NCBI GenBank assembly: GCA_033439255.1
Contig: CM065883.1
Span: 682,001 to 746,000 of the forward strand
DNA from: Hericium rajendrae
Lineage: Eukaryota > Basidiomycota > Agaricomycetes > Russulales > Hericiaceae
Direction: 5' to 3'
DNA: 64,000 nt
This document shows, in pieces, positions 1 through 10,448 of this stretch. The notes beneath the pieces were generated by a model. It did no database searches. It saw nothing but the letters and a program-made list of their open reading frames with translations, and was not told where the DNA came from. Both the position numbers and the translations under genes were made by a program. Positions within the stretch are counted from its first letter, which is position 1. Every line of letters begins with the position of its first letter.

Positions 1-1
1 T

Positions 2-1076
2 ATGCTCGCGGCTCCCCAGCGTGTGTATCGCCAAAGCGGTCCCGCATCACGGAGCCTCAATCGACGTACATTCCACCTCTCAGAATACCTGTCAACTCCA
101 CCCGAAGCGATGGAGATCGACGATGACAACGACAGTTTCGAGAGTCTCGTAGATGCGTCAGGCGCGATGGAAGGTGCCCGATTCCCTACGGATCTGTACA
201 ATGCATATCTTCCTTCATCCTCTGGTACGTTTGTCTCCGTAGATTCGTCTGTGCTTTCGTTGATGATGGCGTGTCGCTTTAGCTTCGAATCACCCGGTAT
301 CGAGGTCGAGAGCGAGATTGCCAGGGAATTTGGATGCTCTGGACGAGATCGCGAATATGCCGCGGCCAGCATTTCCAGGCTACTCAAACGCGACGAATCC
401 TCAGGGATCGGCGCTCTCCCGACAACCATCAGTTCGCCGCCCACCTGCCCGCTCGAGAACAGTCGACTTCAATGACTTCACGTCACGCCGCAGGTCGACG
501 ACTCGGGAAGCACCAGCGCAGGATCCTGGCGCCGAGCCGATTGGCGAGAGTGGGACCGGCTCTACAGAGCGACGAGCCTCGTTGTCGAATATAGCACCGC
601 CAAGGCGGTTCTTCCCACAGATGCGCCGCCTGGACCTTCCTTGGTCGGCATCAAGCGATCACGACTCACGGCCGTACAGAGATAGTCTCGAACGTGAACG
701 GCCGTATCTGTCCTGGCTATCGTCGACTGCGCCGCTCCCGCTGCCTTCGGTACCGGCATTTCATCCGACCGCTGAATACCACAGCACTGCCGCAGCAGCA
801 GCAGACAGCAACAGTGATGACGCGCGGCCCGCACCTCCGCGACTGCGACGTGGTGGACTACGTCCGCCCGAGTCGCTGCGTGCCTACCATGACCTACCGG
901 GCCGACACGAGGATGAAGATGAGGACGACCTTGCGCACGTCGCGAGCTATCTGGCTGGTCCCGGAGGAGGGCATGGCGAGGACGCGGAGGCAGAACGCGC
1001 GGCGGCGCCTCCGAGTCCACTGCCCGTGAGCGTCCCGCTTGAGATGCGGGGTTTCTCACCGGCTGCGGAGAACTGA
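2..1076 (+). CDS. Pro/Ser/Arg-rich protein of unknown function, 5' partial
   Basis: The upstream end of this gene lies outside the window. Two exons are supported: 2-224 and 283-1076, joined by a 58-nt intron (225-282) with a gtacgt donor and an ag acceptor. The reading frame continues exactly across the junction and stops with TGA at 1074-1076. The visible C-terminal part of about 340 residues is low-complexity. It holds an acidic patch near the start (EIDDDNDSFESL), Arg/Ser/Pro-rich stretches, an alanine run, and a second acidic run (HEDEDEDDL) near the end. I see no membrane segment or known domain. It reads like a disordered nuclear or regulatory tail, but that is inference, and I do not recognise the family. 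Confidence 0.6.
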
Positions 1077-1536
1077 GCGTGGGTGTGCGCTGCGTTTATG
1101 TCTTCCGTACAGATGCTGGATCCCCAGGGTTTGTGCTATGGCAGAGGCGAAGTGTCGTCAAGGAGGAATATGCGTTCTGACCATGTACTCTGTGTTCGAT
1201 TAGGTTACCGTCCGTGAGCGCTGGGAATTTAGACAAGTCGAGTGTCTTGTGGACTTTTCTGATTTACCCTGCTTTCATGAGCGCATACATTGGCCACGCG
1301 TATGCAAACTCTTTCGATGAGGGCCATTCGTTGAGGTCCTGTGTTTCAGTGCTCCAGCGTTTTGGGCGTCTCGTAGAAGGGACAAATCGATAAGTTAGGC
1401 CTCGGTTAGGGGAGCGTGAGAAAGTCAGGTCCATGGACCAGGTCCAGGACTACCCCAGCTTCGTATTGGCCTCTTGCTCTCAGCAGCTCTAAGCTCGAAC
1501 GCCCACCTTCTCGTCCCCCCGTCAGCTCTTTCAACT
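1077..1536. other. Intergenic spacer
   Basis: This holds the 3' flank of the first gene and the promoter side of the Tls1-like gene. A short palindrome (ggtccatggacc) lies near 1427-1440. I see no coding or RNA gene. Confidence 0.5.
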
Positions 1537-2752
1537 ATGATAAGAAAGCGTAGCAGGCCGCAAACAACCACACGTGAACACTCGCTCGATTTCCAGGAAA
1601 AGTCTCCTGAAGTCGACAGTCTGTCAGAGCCCGCTGAAGGCGAGGAAGATCTAGCGTATGTCGCCTTCTTTGCTTCCCCGTATCCTCGAGACGTGGCCTG
1701 ATGTATCTCCGAAAGGAGTGTTATAGTGTAGCAGATCTGATTGAACTGCGTAAATGGCGACGCCAGAAAGGCGGCATTGACATTACGAGGTTGGGCAAAG
1801 GCGACGCGAAGAAGAAAAAGAAGAAGAAGGAGCCGGAGGAAGAGGCAGAGCCGGAGTACGGATTGAAGTTGGGGACGAAAGTCGATGCTGGAGAGGATTC
1901 GTGAGTGCTTATCAACAGCTCTTTGAGTGCTTGATACTCACAGCCCGCAGGGATGAGGATGACAAGGCAGCGAAGGCGAGGCGCGCCGTTCGGTCGAATA
2001 TCTTCACGCAACAGACGAATGCGCTTGATGTGGACAAGCATATGTACGTGGCTTTCTATCTTTTCTATGACCGGCCGCCTCATCTCGCTGTAGGATGGCA
2101 TATATTGAGGAGAACATGCAGCTGCGGCGGGGCGCGCAAAAGGAGGCAGACGGCAAACCTATAGACGAGAAGATTGAGATTTCTCGCCTTTCGGAGAAAT
2201 ACAAGATTGAGAGAAAGGCGATGGAGGAGGGGAATGTCACGAACAGCATGGCGATGTTAACTGCTATACCGGAAGTGGATCTCGGTATGGAGTACGATCT
2301 TTACTTTCTGATATCTGTTGCACATGTTCTCATCAAGTCCACGCCGTTTTCAGTGCTCGACTGAAGAACATTGAAGACACGGAGAAAGCGAAGTTGCTGC
2401 TGAACCGGGAACGCAAGGGAAAGAAACCAGACCGTAATGACGAAGAACATCTTGTCGCTTCTCGCTGTAAGCCATACTTTCCCTCGAAGATTGTCGACAT
2501 TTATAAATGGTGGTTTGCAGTTTATCGCCCAAATTTGCGCATGAAATCCGATGAAGATATCATACGTGACGCGAAGCTTGAGGCTATGGGTCTCCAACCA
2601 GAAGACCATGAGCATCATCGGCCTCGTCATGACCGCCCGCAGATGGCCACTGATGAAATGGTGAGTGTTCAATCCCAGTTTCTTGCATCGCGCTGTTTCC
2701 CAACTCCAAGTTGCAGGTCATGGAGCGCTTCAAGAAGCGAATGCGCAAGTAG
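1537..2752 (+). CDS. Tls1 / HCA59 (Hep_59, C9orf78-like) spliceosome-associated protein
   Basis: Seven exons fit in frame: 1537-1655, 1727-1900, 1951-2043, 2094-2291, 2354-2466, 2521-2660 and 2717-2752. The start ATG at 1537 gives a basic N-terminus (MIRKRSRP). Family landmarks appear in order: DLIELRK, a Lys/Glu-rich linker containing a seven-lysine run, KHMMAYIEENM, the signature IPEVDLGM followed by ARLKNIEDTEKAK, and a short basic C-terminus (MERFKKRMRK). Known from the family: fission yeast Tls1 and human C9orf78 bind the spliceosome, and Tls1 affects splicing of telomere and heterochromatin factors, so this protein should be nuclear. The KNIEDTEKAK exon only joins in frame if the donor at 2292 is used rather than the earlier gtatgg at 2285. 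No frame break is seen. Confidence 0.88.
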
Positions 2753-3318
2753 AGCGCGCATATGCTCGGTTTCTGGATATCATCCGGTACTTTTTTTACT
2801 TATTCTGTACCATACTGGCGGTCATGTACTATAATGTATTGCTTCGCGCGTAGTGTCCGTATGGACCGCATTCCGCTTGTGAATGATGAGGTCGACCATC
2901 GACGTTACTGTACTGCGTGTTGACCGAAACACCTCCGTATCGGGTCCGAAAGCACTAGTAGAGGAACCTCGCAACCGCGCGGCGGCGCTCGATCAGTTTT
3001 CGTCTCTTTACACAGCCCTGTCTCTAGCACTTCATCTGAATCTTCCCACTTCTTCCCCTCTATGCGCATGCCATCTCTCCATCAGACACTAGTGGACACT
3101 ATGGCAGACAGCGTCGGCAAAAATGATGATGCCATCCGCGATTGGGATATGCTTGGGATCTGCAGCTTGTACGTATCACCGCCCACATGCTTGCATCGGG
3201 AACTATCAATCCTCGAGAAGTCGAAGTTGACCCTGATAATTCGGCTTCCCGAGCTATAAAGTCAGTTACTTTTACCCGGTTTTCGACCTTGTGCTAATCC
3301 CCAGCCTGCTTTCGCTCA
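2753..3318. other. Intergenic spacer with promoter of the sedolisin gene
   Basis: Short open frames here show no family resemblance. The right end carries a TATA box, given separately. Nothing else is recognised. Confidence 0.45.
3255..3260 (+). promoter_or_regulatory. TATA box of the sedolisin gene
   Basis: A clean TATAAA lies 59 bases upstream of the sedolisin ATG, a usual distance for a fungal TATA promoter with a short 5' leader. Confidence 0.5.
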
Positions 3319-5653
3319 ATGCTCTGGCCAGCCTCCGTCCTCGCGTTCGTCGCGCTCGCCCAAGCGGCGCCGAAATGCGCCCACAAGCTCAAGGAGACCA
3401 TCGCGTCGCCTCGCGACTGGGAAATTGTCGGCGCGGCACCGCAGGACCACATCATTGAGCTGCGCATCGCGTTGCCTCAGCCGAACTTCCATCTCCTCGA
3501 GCAGCAGCTCTATGAGGTGAGCGACCCGTCACACGAGCGCTATGGAGAACATCTCTCGCAAAACGAGGTGAACGAGCTGGTCGCGCCGCATCCAGACAGC
3601 TTGGCAGCTGTGACGGAATGGTTGGCGGAGCATGGGATCCCGGAGAGCCAATACACGCGGTCGCCTGCGAATGATTGGTTCAAGGCGAAAGTCCCCGTGG
3701 GATTGGCGGAGAAAATGCTGGATACCGTGAGCGAAACTGTCTTATACTGCTCATTCGTCATCTGAGCACCATCTGCAGAAATATCACGTCTGGAAGCACT
3801 CCACGGACGGAGATGTCGTCGTGCGCACGACGAGCTATAGTCTCCCCGAAGATTTGCATGCACATATCGAGCTTGTTCAACCGACGACGATTTTCGCCCG
3901 TTTCAAAGGTCACCGCACTACTTTCCACTTCTCTGACGAGCAGAATGTTGGCCCTGCTCCCGGGATAGCGACGATCGTGGATCCCACCTCTGGTGTCAAG
4001 GTGGACGCGAGTTGCAACACGACAGTGACCATTACATGCCTGAAGGAGCTGTACAATGCAGTAGGCTATAAGACATCTGCTAAGAATGGCAACGAGATCG
4101 GAATCACTGGCTACCTTGAGCAATTCGCCAATATCCAGGATCTGCAAACCTTCTACGCTGATCAGCGACCGGATGCGCTCAATTCGTCGTTCAAGACTGT
4201 GTCCGTAAATGGTGAGTATTTTCCGAGTTTCACGCGTCTGACTTAACATCCGCTTTTGCACAGGTGGTGAGAACAATCAGACTTTGAGCGAGGCGGGTGC
4301 AGAGGCGAACCTCGATACCCAGTTCGCATATGGCTTGACGTTCCCCACGCCGGGTACCTTTTGGACCACAGCTGGCGAGCCGCCTTTCATTCCCGATAGC
4401 GGCACACCTACGGACACCAACGAGCCATACACCAAGGTGAGCGACAAACGCAATGGAATCGCTGAGTGACCCAACCCTTTTCCCGGATCTAGTGGCTCGA
4501 CTTCGTGCTTGCACAAAAGAAGATTCCTCAGACCATCTCAACAAGTTATGGAGATGATGAACAGACTGGTCAGTAGAGATCCATTTATCAATGTTTTGAC
4601 TGATGGCAATGCAGTTCCGGAGAGTTTCGCGCGGCGTGTGTGTGGCGACTTCGCAGTACTCGGTATTGCCTTCACTTGCCTCATCCACAATTCAAAATTT
4701 ATTGATCTTGTCCGCCAGGCGCTCGCGGAGTGACGCTGACATTCAGCTCCGGAGACGGAGGTGTTGGCGATGGCGATCCGAATCCCGCGACTCAATCCTG
4801 CCTGACGAACGACGGACGCAACGCTACCAAGTTCATTCCTGGCTTCCCGGCCAGTTGTCCTTTGTATGCGTTTTGTTCCGACTATAATATATTTGCTAAA
4901 ATAATCTTGAAACTAGTGTCACCGCAGTCGGAGGTACAATTCATGTCCCTGAGGTTGCAGTTGACTTCTCTGGAGGAGGCTTCAGCAATTACGTACGTAA
5001 ACAGCTCCGCGATTGACCTATTTGTCTGACTAGAGTTATTGCAATTACAGTTCGCTCGGCCTTCGTATCAAGAAGCGGCGGTGTCAGGTTTCCTTGAGAA
5101 GCTGCCCAAGGGCTTGTACAAAGGTCTTTCAATCCGTAAATACATCTAGTCCGTCGTTTCAACGTATGATGTCTGACAACTTATTTCTAGAAATGGACGC
5201 GTGAGTGCATATCTGTGATTGCGTCTGAATCCTGCGCACTGACGACTTGTCATCTCGCAGGCCATTCCGGATGTGTCTGCGCAGGCCGATAACTTCCGTA
5301 TCTTCCTCTCGGGTCGCGCAGTCTCCATTGGCGGCACCTCTGCGTCGTCGCCCACCTTCGCCGGTTTTGTCTCGCTCCTCAACGACGCTCGCCTTTCGGC
5401 AGGCCAGCCGCCTCTTGGCTTCATCAACCCTTTGCTCTACAGCATTGGTGTGGACGGATTCAATGATATCACAGTGGGCAACAATCCTGGATGTGGTACG
5501 CCCGGCTTCAACGTGAGTGCCTCGCGAGCTCGGTACATGATATACAGAATTGACAATACTTACTGTTCACAGGCTACGAAGGGTTGGGATGCCGTGACTG
5601 GGTTGGGTACACCGAATTTCGGAAAGCTGAAGGACATCGTGCTGTCTGTTTGA
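3319..5653 (+). CDS. Secreted S53 sedolisin (tripeptidyl-peptidase-like serine protease)
   Basis: The N-terminus ([17 protein letters not shown]) is a signal peptide, followed by the activation prodomain (residues about 30-190) typical of pro-kumamolisin. The catalytic S53 residues are visible: Glu and Asp in [11 protein letters not shown], the oxyanion Asp in [10 protein letters not shown], and Ser in [17 protein letters not shown] and IPDVSAQA also match the family. The protein should be exported and cleave tripeptides from protein N-termini at acidic pH. About eleven exons: 3319-3726, 3779-4211, 4264-4436, 4493-4568, 4615-4662, 4719-4863, 4917-4992, 5051-5135, 5191-5200 (10 nt), 5261-5512 and 5573-5653. 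Oddity: near 5126-5130 the frame needs one extra T to join exon 8 to the NGRAIPD exon, so an apparent one-base deletion breaks the gene; an assembly error is likely. Confidence 0.88.
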
Positions 5654-5891
5654 TACATAAACCCTGTTGCGATAGCCATCTGATTGTATGGGAAGTCCCG
5701 AGATGCTGCTGTGTTATTGCGACACGTCCTGCCCAGAGGGCGCTAAACTCGGCAGCCACAATCGCGTGTATTTCGCCAGCGTGGCAGTCACGTGGGCGTG
5801 TTTTCTGAGCGTATTGTGGCAGTTCCAACTTGTCTTCGGCCACCTCAGGTTGCTTTCTCCAGTCTCTATTGCCATCGACGACAACTGCGAT

Positions 5892-7718
5892 ATGCCGCCA
5901 AAGACGATCTTGACAGTAGCCCCAGAAGTCAAACTGCGAATATTCAGCCATCTCAGCGACCTCGACCTTATACGCTGCTCCTTGGTACGTGCCACCCGAT
6001 TCGTCCAGGCTCTGGAGTTCTCAGTTACATTGCTCAACGATTACCTTCGCAGGTATGCGTTTTGTTTCGAAAAGTGATCGCACGTTCCGCGCTCCTTCGC
6101 TACCGAGTCGAGCTCTCCTTCGAGGGGCTGATCGACGGACATCCTGACGGGCCCAATGTGACCGACCGTCTTCGGCGCTTGCTGGACCGTCGTTCCAACT
6201 GGCTCAATCTGAAGTGGAAGAAGCACGACCCCATAAATTTAGAAGGCTATCTACTTCATTACGCTCCAGGAATCTTTGTTACGCTTCGGGTCAAGGGCAA
6301 CACCCGTCCGTTGACATTTTACACGCTTCCGAGCTCGAACACGCAACCGGAAATACGCCAGAGTCCTCCTCACGAACGCCGTCCCGATGGCATAGCCTGC
6401 GATATCAGCCAGGACCTCCTTGTTATCTTTGAGCGAGACGACCCTGTGTGGGAGGAGGACGATTTTGAGCCATCCGGCGGCAACTATCGGCTTCGGTTTT
6501 TGACTCTCAGTTCGCTGGGAGATAAACCTCACCCAGATGCGGCCGTGCCCGTAATCGAAGCTGAATATATGCCTGGTGATAATTATGAAACAACCCTTTC
6601 TGTGGCAGGAGATCTACTCGGAGTTTGGGGAAACCTAGCGGTTGATGTCACTATCTCAGTCTTAAACTGGAAAACGGGCCAGCATCTTGTTGTAAGGATT
6701 CTCTATCGTCCCTTGCTGTGCCCACATTGACTGTTTTGGTCGCAGGAAATTGATCCCAGGAATAGTCCATCTTCATTCGACTATGTCCCTGGAGGGTACA
6801 CCTTTGCGACCTCTAGGTTGCTAATCCTTTTCTCGAGTGCCCATGGTGGCTGCCTCCAGATACAGCCAATTCCTGGGAAAAGGCGCATGGTTTTATGCCT
6901 GCCATTACCTAAACATAGATCCCAAAGAGATCCCAGGATCTTCGAGATCGCAACGGCTAGCAGCTCGAGGCCTGGGGTATCTTTTGTGACATCGTCTGAC
7001 TCTGGCGTTTACCTCCTCGACATCTTTGAAGGCCAACTCGCCTTGTTCTTCAAGCATTCGTCGCTCACATCTTTGCTGGCAGAGCATTTCTGGGGTCATT
7101 CGGCTAATGAGCCGGTGATTGTGCCACTGAAGGAATGGGATCGTCCGACTAGTGAGCCAGTGATTGTACCATGGAAGGAATGGGGTCCTCGTCATGCCAG
7201 AGTCCTCAGATGTCGCACATCGCTCAATGACACCGGGTGAGTATTTCATTTTTTGACCTTGCAGAAATGCTGAACATTTGGATCTGAAAGTTGCGTCTAT
7301 GACTCGCGCGCCGTGCTTCACATGGCCGATATGGCCGGTGCTCAAGATGCGCAAGCCGACGTAACTCCATACATTCTGGACTTCAATCTGATACGACACC
7401 AGCGTCCTGTACTCGACTCGGAGGCTCACGGTGACACGGCATCAAACGGAAGTGGACATTGATCGACGAATCGACGAGCATCTCAGTACCGGAGTATGAA
7501 GAGCCGATCATCACCAGTCTACCATATTATATCGCTCCTGCGCCTGGATCCGAGCAGCATACGCGGTATTGCATTGACGATGAGAGAATCATCGGCATTA
7601 CTCAGGTGAATATCGACCCCTGTTCCTATTTTGCCACATGTCTGACTACGAGCTTATCATCGCTACCAAGGCTCCGCGGTCAGACATGGCTGGAGAAGTC
7701 ATTGTATATTCGTTCTGA
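5892..7718 (+). CDS. F-box protein
   Basis: The N-terminus (TVAPEVKLRIFSHLSDLDLI, then CSLVCVLFRKVI across the first intron) is an F-box, the Skp1-binding part of SCF ubiquitin ligases. The rest, about 480 residues, is the beta-rich substrate-side region common in Agaricomycete F-box proteins and is not further assignable. Exons: 5892-5984, 6053-6691, 6746-7236, then 7291 onward, a segment open from 7453 to 7605, and 7653-7718. Between 7404 and 7453 the frame changes; either a 44-nt intron (7409-7452) or a one-base loss near 7450 would restore WTLIDES. The two near-identical phrases around 7110-7185 (EPVIVP.KEW, twice) show a small internal duplication. The target of ubiquitination is unknown. 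Confidence 0.75.
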
Positions 7719-8429
7719 GAAGACAAATTACACATTTGGCATGAACTTTCTTGCTTCATATCTCTGTCTTTATGTAGCTCGAGCTTCCATCCTACCTGCG
7801 CGATGTGTTACAGCCTTGTCATGATACAGATGAAATGATGTTTGGAAAATTGGGTGGCTCGAGGAGCGGTCTTTCGGACAGACTATGCTCGACTTCGACA
7901 GATTCCAAATAAATAGCTATTCTGAATCGAATGACGTGAAGTATGAATGAGTGGAGAGCACTCATTAGACCAGCCTCGCGTAGTACATCAGCAAAACAGT
8001 CGGGGTCCTTGAGGCCTTGGCGGCTCTTAGCGCACTTTGCAAGAGGTGTCAAGAGACCTAGGAAGATGTCAAGCACCGACTGCTTTGCTGATGACTAGTG
8101 ATCACAGCGTGTTCTACTCGACGACACCATGGACTACATCTGCCGTGCTAGTGCTGTTCGATGACTGGAAGTATTCCTAGTCGGCACATCATACTTGAAG
8201 GACATTTTTAGATGCCTCTATTATTTGTTGCTGAAGTGTTTTAGTTTTGATTCTGGCTCCTCAAAGTCAACGGGAAAATGTCGCGGAATGTAGCACAAGT
8301 TCAATATATGACATTACTATTATAAAATATGTCATTCCTACGCAGGGCATAAATAACCACCAATTCACCGCCACGCCAATAGATAAACAACCAGTCATTA
8401 CGAATAAGTACATCACCACGGGTCCACGC
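7719..8429. other. Convergent intergenic region
   Basis: This lies between two genes that end towards each other and is comparatively AT-rich. Open frames here are short and show no family features. Expected content is 3' UTR and terminator sequence. Confidence 0.4.
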
Positions 8430-10448
8430 CTAGTCAAGTTCGTCCAGGTCGCGAGCAGCGAGAAGGGCAGTAAGCAGCTCGCGGCGGCTAACAAACTCCA
8501 GCGCACGTTTGGAACTAGATATGTCAGAAGATCAGCTTTAATCGGGGCATCATGAATGTCTATGTACTCACGTTGCGTTCCCGGAGTCGGAATCGTCACT
8601 ACCGCCACCGATTGGCAGAAGGCCAGCGAGAGGAAGGAGCTTAGCGATCTTTGAGAGGCCGTTCTTCAGCCCTTGAGGGATCGCGAGCTTGCGGGCCTCA
8701 AGATCATCGATATCCAGGTCATCGAGATCAAGACCGCTGAGGTCGAAGCCGCTGTCGAAGCTGCGCGCGTAGAGCTCCATGAGCTCGCGTCTCGACCTTC
8801 AAATAGCATCAGACTCTGTTTGTTGCAAGTTAAATGCCCAGATACATACGTCGCGTTGGCCGAGTCGTCGGAAGAGTCGTCGCTTCCGCCAGCGAGGGAA
8901 CCGAGAAGACCGGCGAAGGGAAGCAGAGATCCGAGCTTTCCCCCGAGCTTCTTGAGGCCGGGCGGGATGCTCAGCTTGCGCGCCTCCAGATCATCAATGT
9001 CGAAGTCGTCGAGATCAAGGTCGTCGAGGTTGAGATCCTCAAGCTGGCGGGTGTAGAGCTCGATGATCTCGCGCTTCGCCCTGTGAATTGATAAATTATT
9101 TATATACATCCTCATCGAAGTAAGTTCACATACGTTGCATTGGCTGAAGCGTCGGAAGAATCGTCGTTTCCACCAGCAAGGGACCCGAGAAGACCGGCGA
9201 AGGGAAGCAAAGACCCGAGCTTACCCCCGAGCTTCTTGAGGCCGGGCGGGATGCTCAATTTGCGCGCCTCAAGGTCGTCCATGTCGAAATCGTCGAGATC
9301 GAGGTCGTCGAGGTTGAGATCCTCAAGCTGGCGCACATAGAGCTCCATGAGGTCACGTTTCGCTCTGCAAGGTAATTAAATGGTCATTATCTCGCTATCT
9401 AAAGAGAGATAAATCCACATACGTCGCATTGGCAGAAGCGTCAGAGTCATCGCTACCACCTCCGAGGGGCAGGAGGCCTGCGAGAGGAAGGAGCTTGGCG
9501 ATCTTTGAAAGGCCGTTCTTCAGGCCTGCAGGGATTGCGAGCTTGCGTGCCTCGAGGTCATCGGCGTCGAGATCGTCGAGGTCAAGATCATCGAGGTCGA
9601 GATCATCGAGGTTCAAGTCCTCGAGCTGGCGCGTGTAGAGTTCGATGAACTCACGCTTTGCCCTACAGGTCGATTGCTTGTTTAGTATATCATCATCCAA
9701 TGTTATGAGTTCACGTACGTTGCATTGGCAGCAGCATCAGAGTCATCACTGCCGCCTCCGAGAGGCAGAAGGCCGGCAAGGGGTAGAAGCTTGGCAATCT
9801 TTGACAGGCCGTTCTTGAGACCAGCAGGGATCGTGAGCTTGCGTGTCTCGAGGTCGTCGGCATCGAGGTCGTCAAGGTCGAAGTCGTCGAAGTCGAGGTC
9901 CTCAAGCTGCCGCTGGTAGAGGTTGATGATCTCGCGCTTCGCCCTGCGGTTTGGTTACTTCGTTATTATCTCCATAACATATCCAAATGAGTTTACATAC
10001 GTCGCATTGGCAGAAGCGTCGGAGTCGTCGCTGCCGCCTCCGAGGGGCAGAAGGCCGGCAAGAGGGAGGAGCTTGGCGATCTTTGAGAGACCGTTCTTCA
10101 GGCCTGCAGGGATCGCGATCCTCCGCGCCTCAAGGTCATCGAAGTCGAAGTCGTCAATATCCTCTCCATCAAGCGAGCGCGTGAGCAGCTCGATCAGTTG
10201 GCGTTCATTGAGCTCCGTGTTCCTGAAATGAACGTGAGCATCTGCGTCAAAACGATGTCGCGGAAGGGCTCGACTTACTGGTGCCTCGCCGCCAATTCCA
10301 TGCTATTCCTCATCCTATGCAGTCTCAACATTAGTTCAAATCTGCGAAAAAGGAAATTCTTTACATACGGGATGGGGCCGGAGACAGCAGGGGCAGCATA
10401 AGCAGCAAGAGTCAAAGCAATGACAGCGATGGTGAAAGTGGAACGCAT
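8430..10448 (-). CDS. Secreted Kex2-processed tandem-repeat polyprotein (candidalysin/KEP-like architecture)
   Basis: Nine exons, all joined in phase 2, give 524 residues: 10448-10369, 10314-10279, 10222-10001, 9943-9719, 9662-9423, 9364-9134, 9080-8850, 8796-8572 and 8514-8430. The start encodes a signal peptide (MRSTFTIAVIALTLAAYAA). Each of exons 3-8 encodes one repeat of 73-79 residues: an ELY.RQL segment, an acidic Asp/Leu run, EARKL, then a cationic helical stretch such as GLKNGLSKIAKLLPLAGLL, a GGSDDSD tail and an NAT glycosylation sequon. Exon junctions create dibasic sites: TAKR four times, TSRR, TSKR, plus SRR near the end. Known biology: Kex2 cuts after KR/RR in the Golgi, as in alpha-factor, Ece1/candidalysin and fungal KEPs. 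I infer that this precursor releases several similar peptides. Membrane activity is a hypothesis; structural surface peptides or a RiPP precursor are alternatives. Confidence 0.85.
8572..10222 (-). repeat. Six exon-encoded tandem repeats of the polyprotein
   Basis: In transcript order the units are 10222-10001, 9943-9719, 9662-9423, 9364-9134, 9080-8850 and 8796-8572, each one symmetric phase-2 exon of 222-240 nt separated by short introns. Two sequence types occur: type A (GLKNGLSKIAKLLPL) in units 1, 2, 3 and 6, and type B (GLKKLGGKLGSLLPF) in units 4 and 5. The acidic run differs in length, longest in unit 3. Units 4 and 5 are nearly identical, pointing to recent duplication or gene conversion. 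Confidence 0.9.

Noticed and set aside
3062-3259. Short frame just upstream of the sedolisin
   Set aside because: It overlaps the TATA box and leader and has no domain.
8666-10231. Ser/Arg-rich plus-strand open frames (for example ASRSSRSRSSRSRSS) over the polyprotein gene
   Set aside because: They are antisense shadows of the Asp/Leu codons of the minus-strand repeats and stop at the introns.
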